Shown here piece by piece: positions 33,938-44,432 of a stretch of 64,000 nucleotides of DNA. Origin of the DNA: an uncultured Lactobacillus sp. (GTDB lineage: Bacteria; Bacillota; Bacilli; Lactobacillales; Lactobacillaceae); contig CAJLBJ010000001.1 of the NCBI GenBank assembly GCA_905204935.1, positions 62,001 to 126,000 on the forward strand, written 5' to 3'. A program made the translations under genes and the position numbers. Every line of letters starts with the position of its first letter. The first letter of the stretch is position 1. Below the pieces are notes generated by a model that saw nothing but the letters and a program-made list of their open reading frames with translations, was not told where the DNA came from and did not search any database.

Positions 33938-36562
33938 TTGAAGATTAAACGTTTTTTTAACAAAAATTATCCATTAATTTTTAGTTTTTTGACACCGTTC
34001 ATTTTAGTATTGTTGTATTTTATTTCACGCCAAATGTATCCATTTGGAAAAAATAGCATTCTAACAGTTGATCTAGGTCAACAATACGTTGACTTTTTTG
34101 CATTTTACCGCCAAACACTTTTGCATTCTTGGGGAAATATTTTCTATTCTTTTGGAAAAGCACTGGGTGGACCTATGATTGGTGAATTTGCTTATTATTT
34201 ACTAAGCCCTTTTAATCTTGTCTTATTACTTTTTCCAGGTAAAACAATCACAGCTGGGATAATGCTTGTTGTATTATTAAAATATGGCTGTGCTGGACTT
34301 AGCTTTGGGTGGCTACTTTATCAAACTAAATTGCAAAACAGCTGGAAAATCCCACTCTTTGCAACATCCTATGCTTTAATGGGCTGGGCAATTGCTAATC
34401 AATCAAATATCTTATGGTTGGACGCTTTAGTCTTTTTACCATTAATCGTTCTTAATCTTATTAACCTTTTAGAAGGCCAAAGAAATAAAGCATATTGTTT
34501 ATGGCTTGTAGTTATGTTAATAAGCAATTATTACATGGCTTATATGATTTGTTTATTTTTATGTCTCTTCTTTTGTTGGCATCAAGTACAAAATTTTACA
34601 AATTTCAAAAAATTAATCTCAAACTTATGGCTATTTGCCAAAAATTCATTACTAGCCGTTGGTTGTGCTGCTGTTTTATTATTACCGACCGTTGCCACTT
34701 TGCAAACTAGTAAAGGTCAATATACCATCAATCATTTCAGTTGGAAATTAGAATATTTTCCTCCAAAGCTTTTATCTAAATTTGTAATCGGGGCATTTAA
34801 CTTCGACCAAATGCCCCAAGGATTTCCTAATTTATTTATTGGAACATTAGGATTAAGCCTTTTTTTGCTTTATTTTTTAGATAAACGTTTTCCTTTAAAG
34901 AGTCGGATATGCGCTTTTTTAATCAGCAGCTTTTATTTTGCTTCAACATTTATTGAACCTTTTGATCTTTTATGGCATGGAATGCAGTTTCCTGTCTGGT
35001 ATCCTTATCGCTTCTCTTTTTTAATTTCGTTTTGGATGCTTTATCTAGGTGCACAAGTTTTTAATACTAGATTTAAGATTACTTGCCAAAAACTTTTACT
35101 TTTAGGAATTTTTTTAACGGCTTTATTTGCTTATGTTTGCTTGAATGCCACTGATTTTTCCTTTATCAGTTCCAAAAATCTTTTATTATTTGCTATCTTT
35201 TTAATTCTTACATTATGGTTATTAACGCTCAAAACTACCCATAAAAATTACTATTTACTATTTTATTTAGTTATCGTATGTGAGATGGGGTGTAATCTTT
35301 TCTTAAGCTTAGGTAACTTATCTTATTTAACACAAGCTGATTACGTCTTACCTTCCACTTCTCTTGCAGCTGATGTGAAACTTATACAAAAAAAGAAACC
35401 TGCACTGTATCGCGTTGGTCAAACATATGCACGCACTAAAAATGATGCTTTAGCTCATAACTTTAATTCTGGATCTTATTTTAGCTCTGCACTTGAAAAA
35501 AGCCTACCTGATTTTTATGGACAGCTTGGTAATCCTGATGGCGATAACTATGTGACTTATACTAACGGAACACTAATCAGCGACAGTCTTTTAGCAATGC
35601 GTTACTTTTTTGATAATAAAGACTTAGGTGAAGTTGTTCCAGATTTAGAAAAAGAACAACTAAGCTCACAAAGTGAAAAAAGTGATTTAAAAGAGTATTC
35701 TCTTATTGGACAAACAGACTTAACACAAATTTATCAAAATCCTTTTGCTCTTAGTTTAGGTTATGGTGCATCTGAAAAATTAACAGATTTAAAAGTGTTA
35801 TATAACGATCCTATTAGTTATCAAACTAACTGGTTAAACTTAGCAACTAACACTCCTATTAGCAATCGCTATTTTAGCGCACAAAATTTCAATGAAGTCA
35901 TCTTCCAAAACACTAAATCTAGCATCAACCTAACGGGGCAAACATTTAAGCGCACAGACAATGACAAAGATGCTCAAATTATTTTTAAGTTTACTCCGTC
36001 AACTAACGATTCATATTATCTAACCCTTGGACCACAGCTTTCTTCAACTAATGTTACTTGGTCTTTAGGCAATCGATTATTGCACTATTATGGAACTTTT
36101 AGGCATACAGTTGTTTTAAATTTAGCAAATCAAGATAAAGGAAATGAAATCGTCTTGACTGCTAAGTTCAAAAAACAAAATCTTACGCTGGATAATTTTG
36201 TACTCTATCGCCTAAACAATCAAGAAGTCAAGAAAAAATTACAGCAATTACAAAAACATCAATTAAAAATAACTGACTTTAATTCTAGAAAAATACGCGG
36301 AACAATCACTGTTTCAAAAAAGCAATCGCTTTTAGCCACTACAATTCCTTATTCTAAAGGTTGGCATATTAAAGTTGATGGACATAAAGTTGAGACATTA
36401 AAAATTCAAGATACTTTCTTAGCATGTAAACTAAGTCCAGGCAAACATCATGTTGAATTATTTTTCGTGCCACCATATCTTTACTTAGGCTTGTTTATCA
36501 GTTTTATTTCTCTATTAATTCTTTTACTTTCAAACAAAAAACTAAATAATCAAAGGGCCTAA
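33938..36562 (+). CDS. YfhO family membrane protein (GT-C-like)
   Basis: An 874-residue membrane protein with about a dozen hydrophobic segments across the first 440 residues, a large extracellular region (about 450-845) and a last membrane segment before the basic end. The pattern YPFGKNSILTVDLGQQYVDF near the start and the PYSKGWHIKVDG stretch near the C terminus match the YfhO family. Family members are thought to transfer sugars from lipid carriers to wall polymers such as lipoteichoic acid. The start is a TTG behind AAAGGA. It is a single gene on the plus strand, convergent with addA. A role in glycosylation is inferred from the family. Confidence 0.88.
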   Translation: MKIKRFFNKNYPLIFSFLTPFILVLLYFISRQMYPFGKNSILTVDLGQQYVDFFAFYRQTLLHSWGNIFYSFGKALGGPMIGEFAYYLLSPFNLVLLLFPGKTITAGIMLVVLLKYGCAGLSFGWLLYQTKLQNSWKIPLFATSYALMGWAIANQSNILWLDALVFLPLIVLNLINLLEGQRNKAYCLWLVVMLISNYYMAYMICLFLCLFFCWHQVQNFTNFKKLISNLWLFAKNSLLAVGCAAVLLLPTVATLQTSKGQYTINHFSWKLEYFPPKLLSKFVIGAFNFDQMPQGFPNLFIGTLGLSLFLLYFLDKRFPLKSRICAFLISSFYFASTFIEPFDLLWHGMQFPVWYPYRFSFLISFWMLYLGAQVFNTRFKITCQKLLLLGIFLTALFAYVCLNATDFSFISSKNLLLFAIFLILTLWLLTLKTTHKNYYLLFYLVIVCEMGCNLFLSLGNLSYLTQADYVLPSTSLAADVKLIQKKKPALYRVGQTYARTKNDALAHNFNSGSYFSSALEKSLPDFYGQLGNPDGDNYVTYTNGTLISDSLLAMRYFFDNKDLGEVVPDLEKEQLSSQSEKSDLKEYSLIGQTDLTQIYQNPFALSLGYGASEKLTDLKVLYNDPISYQTNWLNLATNTPISNRYFSAQNFNEVIFQNTKSSINLTGQTFKRTDNDKDAQIIFKFTPSTNDSYYLTLGPQLSSTNVTWSLGNRLLHYYGTFRHTVVLNLANQDKGNEIVLTAKFKKQNLTLDNFVLYRLNNQEVKKKLQQLQKHQLKITDFNSRKIRGTITVSKKQSLLATTIPYSKGWHIKVDGHKVETLKIQDTFLACKLSPGKHHVELFFVPPYLYLGLFISFISLLILLLSNKKLNNQRA

Positions 36563-36588
36563 AATCCAAAAGCTTGAATTTTAGGCCC
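36555..36588. terminator. Bidirectional terminator between yfhO and addA
   Basis: GGGCCTAAAAT and ATTTTAGGCCC form a perfect 11-bp stem with a 12-base loop. T-tracts lie on both sides. The left arm overlaps the yfhO stop. Confidence 0.88.
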
Positions 36589-36599
36589 TTTTAATTATA

Positions 36600-39500
36600 C
36601 TAAATTTCTAATACCATTTGAGCTTTAACTAAGTAAAGGTATTTATGCGCAACTTTTTTATGCAAAATATTTTCTAATGCTTGTGCATATAGCTCTAATT
36701 GTCCTTGATAAAGCTGTTTTAATTTATGTTCACGTCCAACAAAATAATTATCTGTCTTATAATCAAACAAAATAATCTCGTCATTTTCATCGATGAAATA
36801 GCCATCGATAATCCCATGAACCAAGAGTGCTTCTTCTTGTAAATCTAGTTGTCCATTAAAAAGTTGATTTAATGGATAAAGTAAAGAAATAGGTTCTTCA
36901 CGTCTTAAGCTTGCTTGAGATTGCAAGATTTTTTGTCCTAAAGAAGTTTGATAAAATGCCACAATCCCCTTAACATCTATTAATTGCGCTACTTCTGTAG
37001 TCAATAAGCCCGCTTGCAAAACTTCATCTAGCAAATCTTTGATCTTTTGTTCATTGATTTCACCTTGTAAATCAAGTTTTTGGAAAAGCAAATGCGTCGC
37101 CGTCCCAATTTGAGCCGCAGATACTTCAATGCTTTGCTGCATGAATTCAGGCAAAGCGTATTCACCAATATATTGCAGCCTACTATTATTGCTAAGTGCT
37201 GTTTCTTGGGTATCAAATTGGGGCATATTTTCATTATCCGGATCATCAATTAACCGTTTAATATCACTAACAGCTTGATAAGCACTAATTTTTGTCAATA
37301 ACTCATGCGGATAACGATACTCCAAAAGATCTTGTAGCGCACTACCGTCAAAATCTGTTTGTAATTCTTGCATTTTTAACCATTCATCAATACTTTGTTT
37401 AGGCATCTCACAAATTTCTAATTGTTGTTGTAAATAATCTTTACTCCAAATCTCTACTTTAAATGGAACATCTGTTGAAATCTTGGTACCATCAGCAAAA
37501 TTAGCTATATCGGTAACTAAAGCATCCATATCATTAACCTTTTGTACACCTTGGTTGCGATATATCACTTTATCGATGAAACCTTCTGTGCGAACTAGAC
37601 AATTACCAATCCAATCTAAATAACAAGCTTGCGTTGATTTTCGTAAACTAAGTGGCAAGGTCATATCACTTGCGTCAAGTGCCTTGCTCCACGTCTGTAA
37701 ACAAGTAGCTAAATCACGATATTGTCCAACAATAAATAACCTTTGTTCTGCTCGTGTTAAAGCAACATACAATTTACGCATTTCTTCAGCCAATGACTTA
37801 TTAAGACTTTCTTCACCAATTAGCGTTAAAATTGGTGTCTTAATTTTGGCTTTCACCTTAGTTTGTTCAACTTCTATTTCTTTTAAGTAATTCAAACCAA
37901 AGCCTAACTGTTCATCCAACAAATAATTTCCACGAACAATTTCTTGTAAATTAAATTGCTTTTTAGTATTGATTAAAAAAACAATTGGAAATTCTAGTCC
38001 TTTACTTTTATGAATTGTCATAAAAGTCACTGCATCTTCGCCACCCGTTAGATTAATCTGCGCTAAATCATTGTCTTTTGCTTGCATCTTTTTAATAAAG
38101 CGCACAAACTGAAAGATTCCTTTAAAACTCATTTTTTCATATTCTGTAGCCCGATTATATAAAGCATGTAAGTTAGCTTGACGTTTCTTACCTCCAGGCA
38201 TCCCTGCGACATAATCTAAGAACCCTGTTTGCTGATAAATTTGCCAAATTAAAACAGCTAACTCATCTTTATGGGCGGTTTCTCTAAACAAAGCTAAATC
38301 GTCTAAAAAACGTTGTTGTTTACATTGAAGTTGTACTTCAAACTCTAAAGTTTCATCTGCTTTAAAATTCGTTAAAGCTGTGTAAAAATCTCCTTGTTTA
38401 GTTTGAATACGTAAATAACTTAATTCATTTTCATCAAAACCATACATTGGTGAGCGTAAAACCGCTACTAATGAAATATCTTGATGCGGATTATCGATAA
38501 TCTCAAGTAAAGACATCATTATTTGAATTTCAGTTGTCTGAAAATAGTTATTAGCATTATCAACATTAACTGGAATTCCTTGATTTCTAAACTCTTCTGT
38601 AATCAATAAACTGTCACCATGCGTAGAGGCTAAGATTGCAATATCTGAATACTTGATTGGGCGCAATTGCTTAGTCTTTTTATCATAAATTAGGTTGTCT
38701 TGTCCTTTTAAAAGCTCTTTAATTCGTTGACAAACTAATAAAATTTGTCCTTGCTCTTTAGTATCAATTGTAAAATCTTGCGTCTCTTGTTCATCATCTG
38801 GTAGTTGCGATTCATAAATTAAAATTTCTGTAGGTATAGTAGCTAGCTGCTTTGGGTAACTCAAATTAGCTGCTTTTAGTTTTGCATCTTGATCATAATC
38901 AATCTCGCCTAACTTTTTATCCATCAATTGCTCAAAAATCAAATTAGTAAACTCTGTTACATTGGCAACTGAACGAAAGTTTTCTTGTAGTAAGATATTT
39001 TCACCTAAAAAATCCGGATTAAAGACATCATTTACATCAAGATTTTGATAACTTTGCAACTTTGCATTAAAAAGCTGTGGATTTGCTTGTCTAAAACGAT
39101 AGATTGATTGTTTAATATCACCAACCATAAACATATTTTGCGAGGCAAGCTGTGTTAATAATGCTTCTTGAACACCGTTAGTATCTTGATATTCATCAAC
39201 CATTATTTCTTGGTATTTCTCACGTAGCAATTCTACAACTTGTTTTCCTTCAGGACTTTGATTTGAAACAATCTCTAACGCAAAATGTTCTAAATCATTA
39301 AAATCAAGCAAGTGCCGACGCTTTTTTTCACGTTGATAGGCTTGACGAAATTCGACTACAATCTGTGCTAAACGTTTAACAACATCGCTTGAATTCAATA
39401 GTAATTCTATTAGTTCTTGACTATCTAAATAAAAATAGTCATTTTGAAGTTTTTTTATCGCATCTTTAGCTTGTTCATGCAAAGCTTTCATTTCTTTATT

Positions 39501-40607
39501 AATCTTAGCTGCTGGTGTGGTTAAATCATTTGGAACAGTGGGTGAACTATATTTTTTTAAAACAGGTTTCCCACTAAGATTAAATGTCGTTAACTTATTT
39601 TTTAAGCTATCAAAATCACATGTTTGCTGGCATTCTTGCATAATTTCTTTAAATGTATCTAATTCAGTTAATTGAGTCAGCTTTTTTTCTTCATACTTAG
39701 CTAGATTGCGCGCCTGTTTTTTTTCAAAATCTTTTAGCTCAGGATCAACCCCATTTACCCATAAATCATCCAATAAAGGTTTTAACTTTTCTTGATACAG
39801 AGTATTTCGTTTTTCTAAAATTCCAACTATTGCTTGTAGCCTTTGAAAAATAAGTGGCTGTAAATAACCTTGCCATAGTTTAGTCTCAGTAAAATCTTGC
39901 GTTGCTTGACAATCATAAAGCTTAGCTAAATGTGCTAGCCATTCTGTTGGCTGCGCATTTGCACTGGCAAATTCATCTACTTTCATTATCACTTGTGAGA
40001 CGCCTTCATCACTGCGATCTTTCCCAAAAATTTGAATGATTTTTTCAAAGTTTTTAGCATCTGAAACTATCTTAGGATCCGTCTGTTTTCCAGTTAAAAC
40101 ATCTTCTAACTGTTGATAGTAACCTTCAAGTAATTCTTCCCAAACGTCATAACGCAATAAAATTCGCTCTGTTTCATCTGCTAGTAATCTAAAATTAGGA
40201 TCTAAATCCAACAAATAATAGTAACTACGAATAAGTCGCATACAAAATGAATGTAAGGTGCTGATATCTGCAGTATTAACGCTCATTAATTGTTGTTGCA
40301 AGTGACGTTGCAGATCAGCAGCGCCTTTTTTAGGATTTTGATTTAACTCTTGTAATTTCTCTTGTAAAGCCTTGATCAAACGTTCTTTCATTTCTTTAGC
40401 TGCAGCTTCGGTAAATGTTACTACTAATAAGTTTTCTACACTCATTCCTTGCAACACAATTTTACGAATAATACGTTCAATCAATACTTTTGTTTTTCCT
40501 GAACCAGCTGAAGCTGAGACTAAAATATTATGTCCGGTATTTACAATAGCTTTTTGTTGTCCTATAGTCGGAGTAAATCCACCATTTTTTGCTTGTTTTT
40601 CTTCCAT
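36600..40607 (-). CDS. addA: ATP-dependent helicase/nuclease subunit A (AddA/RexA)
   Basis: A 1335-residue UvrD-type helicase fused to a RecB-like nuclease, the main motor of the AddAB double-strand-break repair enzyme. Motif I is SASAGSGKTKVLIERI near residue 33. VDEYQDTN is motif II and VALTRAEQRL is motif VI. The nuclease domain is C-terminal with ILFDYKTD. It is about 100 residues longer than B. subtilis AddA. Its ATG lies at the addB stop (40607), so the two are coupled. Known as rexA in lactococci and streptococci. Confidence 0.95.
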   Translation of the reverse strand: MEEKQAKNGGFTPTIGQQKAIVNTGHNILVSASAGSGKTKVLIERIIRKIVLQGMSVENLLVVTFTEAAAKEMKERLIKALQEKLQELNQNPKKGAADLQRHLQQQLMSVNTADISTLHSFCMRLIRSYYYLLDLDPNFRLLADETERILLRYDVWEELLEGYYQQLEDVLTGKQTDPKIVSDAKNFEKIIQIFGKDRSDEGVSQVIMKVDEFASANAQPTEWLAHLAKLYDCQATQDFTETKLWQGYLQPLIFQRLQAIVGILEKRNTLYQEKLKPLLDDLWVNGVDPELKDFEKKQARNLAKYEEKKLTQLTELDTFKEIMQECQQTCDFDSLKNKLTTFNLSGKPVLKKYSSPTVPNDLTTPAAKINKEMKALHEQAKDAIKKLQNDYFYLDSQELIELLLNSSDVVKRLAQIVVEFRQAYQREKKRRHLLDFNDLEHFALEIVSNQSPEGKQVVELLREKYQEIMVDEYQDTNGVQEALLTQLASQNMFMVGDIKQSIYRFRQANPQLFNAKLQSYQNLDVNDVFNPDFLGENILLQENFRSVANVTEFTNLIFEQLMDKKLGEIDYDQDAKLKAANLSYPKQLATIPTEILIYESQLPDDEQETQDFTIDTKEQGQILLVCQRIKELLKGQDNLIYDKKTKQLRPIKYSDIAILASTHGDSLLITEEFRNQGIPVNVDNANNYFQTTEIQIMMSLLEIIDNPHQDISLVAVLRSPMYGFDENELSYLRIQTKQGDFYTALTNFKADETLEFEVQLQCKQQRFLDDLALFRETAHKDELAVLIWQIYQQTGFLDYVAGMPGGKKRQANLHALYNRATEYEKMSFKGIFQFVRFIKKMQAKDNDLAQINLTGGEDAVTFMTIHKSKGLEFPIVFLINTKKQFNLQEIVRGNYLLDEQLGFGLNYLKEIEVEQTKVKAKIKTPILTLIGEESLNKSLAEEMRKLYVALTRAEQRLFIVGQYRDLATCLQTWSKALDASDMTLPLSLRKSTQACYLDWIGNCLVRTEGFIDKVIYRNQGVQKVNDMDALVTDIANFADGTKISTDVPFKVEIWSKDYLQQQLEICEMPKQSIDEWLKMQELQTDFDGSALQDLLEYRYPHELLTKISAYQAVSDIKRLIDDPDNENMPQFDTQETALSNNSRLQYIGEYALPEFMQQSIEVSAAQIGTATHLLFQKLDLQGEINEQKIKDLLDEVLQAGLLTTEVAQLIDVKGIVAFYQTSLGQKILQSQASLRREEPISLLYPLNQLFNGQLDLQEEALLVHGIIDGYFIDENDEIILFDYKTDNYFVGREHKLKQLYQGQLELYAQALENILHKKVAHKYLYLVKAQMVLEI

Positions 40608-43600
40608 TAGGCACGCCCCTCCGCATTCAATAGTTCTTTAATTTTTAGCCACAATTCTTCTTCACTTAATTCTTCGATTCGATGATAATTATTAGCTGCT
40701 AAAAGTGTATCAAAAGTCATAATTGCTCCATAATCAGTATAATCTAAGCCCGTGTTATCTTTTAATTTATACGGCGCTAAATCTATCACACCTTCAAAAA
40801 TTTGCTTTCTTGCTTCATTTAACTTTAAATCATTCAATAGCAATAATTCGTTAAACTGATTAAGTGTCAATAATTTACTTTGATTTTTAGCCTTGAAACT
40901 TTGTGAACCACTCTCAAATTTTAGTGGATAAGACATTGACTCTCCAGCTTTTTTATTTTGTGCTGCTTGCTTAAGTTTAATGTCTAAAGCTTGTAAATAA
41001 CTATTCTCATCTAGTGAGCTTGGATCATCTGCACACCGATATAATCCTTGATAGACGTACTTTTGACTAATATTTTTTTGTGCCTTTCCTTGTTGTAAAT
41101 CCTTAACATCAAATATTGGATCAAGTAATTGTAAATATGAAACACTTCCCAAATTAAGCAAGGTATCAGCAGAAATACCTAATTTTTCCAGTAAATCTGG
41201 TGCTAAATGCAAATCAGCAACCTGTAACTTTGTTTTACTTAGATTATGCAATGCGTTTAAGTATGTCAATAATTGTAAAGATAGACCATTATAAGCTTTC
41301 AATAAAAAGTCTTGCATCTTTGCATTTAGATTGCCTGATTTATAATCAATAACATTCAAATATAAACTGGCATTAGCATCTTTAACCAAATCCAATCTAT
41401 CAATGCGCCCACGTACATACATCTTATTTTGCAAACCATCTTTGGGATAAACTAAGGCTGGCAAAGAGCCTCCCATACCAAAACTAGTTTCTGTTTTTAA
41501 AGTATAAATTTCTTCACCGCTTTGTTGACGCTTAATAGCTTGACTTACTTGATAGATAGTTTTTTCCAATTGGCGTTTCGTATAACGATACCTAGCACTA
41601 CTATTAAAAACCTTGAAACGTTGTTGTTCATCTAACTGCTCAAATGTTTGTTTCATCAAGCTATCAAATTCTTGACTGCTTAACTCTGCTACAGTCGCAT
41701 GCTTTTGCAAAACATTTTGGAAAAACCCATCCAAAACCGCATGGAAAAACTCACCCGTATCAGCCGGAGCTAAAACAAATTCTTTTCTAGGCTGTAGCCG
41801 CAAACCATATTGTAAAAAATATTCATATGGATTGGCATAAAACGTCTCTAGCCTTGAAATAGAGGTAAATATTTCTGTACCATATAATTTTTTTACAATT
41901 TCAGGAGCTAATTTTTTGTGTCCATTCTCGTCAACTGGTGTCGTAGGTAAAATATCGTTTTGATAATTCAAACTTTGCAATAGCTGTTGCGTTAAAGCTG
42001 GCAATTTTTTACGTTCATATGCTAATAACCACTGCCATGGCAAATCTAATGTAGTTTGCTTTTCATAGGCTTCTTGACTAGCAGTAATCAACTCGCTTAA
42101 TGAAGTTTGTGCTGTGCCTAAAAACGCTAAACCAGTTTGACCAATGTCATCACATAAGTCTATCGTCTTTAACTTTAATGCATCAGATATTTTTTTCACA
42201 TAGCTTGACAATTCAAGTTTTTTACCATCAACATCGGATTTAGGAGCCGTAAATATAAGACGTTGACTTGGCGTTAAAAATGCCTGATAGTGTTTAAATG
42301 GTTCATCTGCTAAAACTAATTCACTATAGTCGTTGATAAACTTATGCTCTGATTCGGCTTGATTCCAATATTTTTCTAACAGGTGTCTATCTTGATCAGT
42401 CAATAACATATTATTTTCAACACGAGCTGGCATTACATCATCACAAGCACCTATAATAAAAGTCACTTTGCGTGTTGCTAGTTGTGTCACACTAGTCTGT
42501 GAAAAAATAACTTGATCTAAGGTTGATGGGACACGTGAATAGGTCGCACTTTCAAAACCACTTTGTAAGATATCTAAAAATTCCTTTTCAATAAACGGCT
42601 CTTTACCTAATGCAATCACATACTCATCTAGTAATAAACAAAAAGCATCCCAAACTTGTTTAGGCCGTGTAAAATCATCATAGGAAGCATCCGTAGCTTG
42701 CAACTTTTCTTGTGCAGCCTTTTGCCACGCTTGCAATTGAGCTGTTACACCTATTTTTTGTAAAAAAGTAACTAGTTCAAAAACAGCCTGTTGACCAGTA
42801 GTAACTTGTGTTAATTTTTTAAAAAAGCCATTGAGCTGTTGAAAAATACTTCTTCGCAACATATTAATTTTTTGATTAAGCCCCAAAGAATCTTGTGCTT
42901 GTAAATGCTCTTTAGGGCTTTCATTAGGTTGTGGTTTCCTTTTTTGTATAACCCAATTTTCATCCCCCGACCAATCGCGCACTGTCCGATAGCCATTTTG
43001 TAGTATACAATTTTCTAACAAATCAAGCATTCCACGGTATTCCTGTACAGTCAATTCATCTGCACCGATTTTAGGTATAAATAATTCAGTTTTTAGCAAC
43101 CTCATCATTTCATGGTAGCCAAATCCCCGTCGCTTAATCGCAAAAAGTGCCATAATAAATTCGACTAAGGGATGATCTATCATACTTTTATCTAAATCAA
43201 CGAAGACTGGAATTTGATATTGTTGAAAAATTGGCTGTAACAAATTACGATATTTGGTCATATCTGGCGTTAATACTAAAATTTCTTGATAACTATAACC
43301 ATTTTTAACTAATCGTCGAATTTGACTAGCAACATATCTTAACTCATAGACACGATCATTTGTTGTCACCAACATAAGATTTTCGTTAGATATTGCAGGA
43401 TCTGTCTTATCTCTAAGCAACTGATTGGTATCTATCCAATACTGTTCTAGCACCTGCAAGGTTGGTGTAACACGTGTTTGATCGGTAATAAAAGTTGTAG
43501 GCTCTAAAACTATTTTTAATTGTCTAGCTTCATTACAAAGACTGTTATACAGCCGTTGTTGCTTAAAAAACAAGCCTTGTGTTTGATTAATAGCTTCTTT

Positions 43601-44332
43601 AGTCATTGTCAAAGCAATTTCAACGCTCTTAGCTTGTTTAAATAATACGCTTAATACATCACGTTCTAGTGCACTAAAATGTGTAAATCCATTAAATATA
43701 AACACTGAATCTTGTAGATTCTTTGTCTCTAAATATTTCTTTAGTGCTGCCAAAACTTGTGCACTGTCCAAATAATCATCTTTTAAATATTCAACAAACT
43801 CTTGATACACTAAATTTAAATCATTAAGTTTTGCACGTAAATTTTCATTTTGTCCATTTTGTTTAGGTAAATTAACGATTAATTTATCTAAATCGCTTGG
43901 TGTAATTCCTCCAAGCTTTAATTCTAATAATTGTTCTGCTAATTTAGTCGCAAACCCAGGCTTTCCCTGCTCTCTTGTAAAGACATACAATTTTTTTGCA
44001 TCTAAACCATGTAAAATATGCGCAACTACCATCGCTAAGCCATCTTGTGTTAAATGACGTCGTTGAAAAATCGCTTGGTCCTTCATAAAATACCAAGCTA
44101 AGCGCGTAAAAGAAAAAGTTTGGACATTGTTTTGTGCGTATAGATTGGTTATTTGACTAAACGCTTGACGCAAATACTTCAACAAGTTTACTTCTGATTC
44201 AAACTTTATATGATCAGGAACAATATAAAAATACTGACTATTCGGTTCTTTTTTGAGTCGCGTCACTATATCTTCAAACAACACCTTTTGCAAATCTTGC
44301 GATGCTGCTCCCAAAACAAATTTTAAACTCAT
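40607..44332 (-). CDS. addB: ATP-dependent nuclease subunit B (RexB-type AddB)
   Basis: A 1241-residue AddB partner. The start MSLKFVLGAASQDLQ lacks a Walker A motif. The C-terminal nuclease has NVIDYKSGN. The iron-sulfur cysteines of B. subtilis AddB are missing: the position in LETFYANPYEYFLQYG that is usually Cys is Ala, and no CxxC is present near the C terminus. This is the RexB form of lactic acid bacteria. It recognises Chi-like sites together with AddA. An extended -10 promoter lies about 30 bases upstream. Confidence 0.94.
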   Translation of the reverse strand: MSLKFVLGAASQDLQKVLFEDIVTRLKKEPNSQYFYIVPDHIKFESEVNLLKYLRQAFSQITNLYAQNNVQTFSFTRLAWYFMKDQAIFQRRHLTQDGLAMVVAHILHGLDAKKLYVFTREQGKPGFATKLAEQLLELKLGGITPSDLDKLIVNLPKQNGQNENLRAKLNDLNLVYQEFVEYLKDDYLDSAQVLAALKKYLETKNLQDSVFIFNGFTHFSALERDVLSVLFKQAKSVEIALTMTKEAINQTQGLFFKQQRLYNSLCNEARQLKIVLEPTTFITDQTRVTPTLQVLEQYWIDTNQLLRDKTDPAISNENLMLVTTNDRVYELRYVASQIRRLVKNGYSYQEILVLTPDMTKYRNLLQPIFQQYQIPVFVDLDKSMIDHPLVEFIMALFAIKRRGFGYHEMMRLLKTELFIPKIGADELTVQEYRGMLDLLENCILQNGYRTVRDWSGDENWVIQKRKPQPNESPKEHLQAQDSLGLNQKINMLRRSIFQQLNGFFKKLTQVTTGQQAVFELVTFLQKIGVTAQLQAWQKAAQEKLQATDASYDDFTRPKQVWDAFCLLLDEYVIALGKEPFIEKEFLDILQSGFESATYSRVPSTLDQVIFSQTSVTQLATRKVTFIIGACDDVMPARVENNMLLTDQDRHLLEKYWNQAESEHKFINDYSELVLADEPFKHYQAFLTPSQRLIFTAPKSDVDGKKLELSSYVKKISDALKLKTIDLCDDIGQTGLAFLGTAQTSLSELITASQEAYEKQTTLDLPWQWLLAYERKKLPALTQQLLQSLNYQNDILPTTPVDENGHKKLAPEIVKKLYGTEIFTSISRLETFYANPYEYFLQYGLRLQPRKEFVLAPADTGEFFHAVLDGFFQNVLQKHATVAELSSQEFDSLMKQTFEQLDEQQRFKVFNSSARYRYTKRQLEKTIYQVSQAIKRQQSGEEIYTLKTETSFGMGGSLPALVYPKDGLQNKMYVRGRIDRLDLVKDANASLYLNVIDYKSGNLNAKMQDFLLKAYNGLSLQLLTYLNALHNLSKTKLQVADLHLAPDLLEKLGISADTLLNLGSVSYLQLLDPIFDVKDLQQGKAQKNISQKYVYQGLYRCADDPSSLDENSYLQALDIKLKQAAQNKKAGESMSYPLKFESGSQSFKAKNQSKLLTLNQFNELLLLNDLKLNEARKQIFEGVIDLAPYKLKDNTGLDYTDYGAIMTFDTLLAANNYHRIEELSEEELWLKIKELLNAEGRA

Positions 44333-44362
44333 CTTAGCTCCTCGCTTTCATTTAATACTATT

Positions 44363-44371
44363 AGTATATCA
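44363..44371 (-). promoter_or_regulatory. Extended -10 promoter of addB-addA
   Basis: The minus strand reads TGATATACT about 30 bases before the addB start and after the dltD terminator. The -35 region (TAATTA) is weak. Confidence 0.5.
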
Positions 44372-44393
44372 TTTTTTATTTGAGCTAATTACA

Positions 44394-44430
44394 AAAAAGC
44401 AACGAAACTACTTTAGTAACGTTGCTTTTT
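44394..44430 (-). terminator. Terminator of the dlt operon
   Basis: AAAAAGCAACG and CGTTGCTTTTT form a perfect 11-bp stem around a 15-base loop, just after the dltD stop. T-tracts lie on both sides. Confidence 0.9.
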
Positions 44431-44432
44431 AG

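Noticed and set aside
33702-33941. 79-codon frame across the PBP start and the yfhO promoter
   Set aside because: It has no ribosome site, overlaps two real genes and covers the promoter region.
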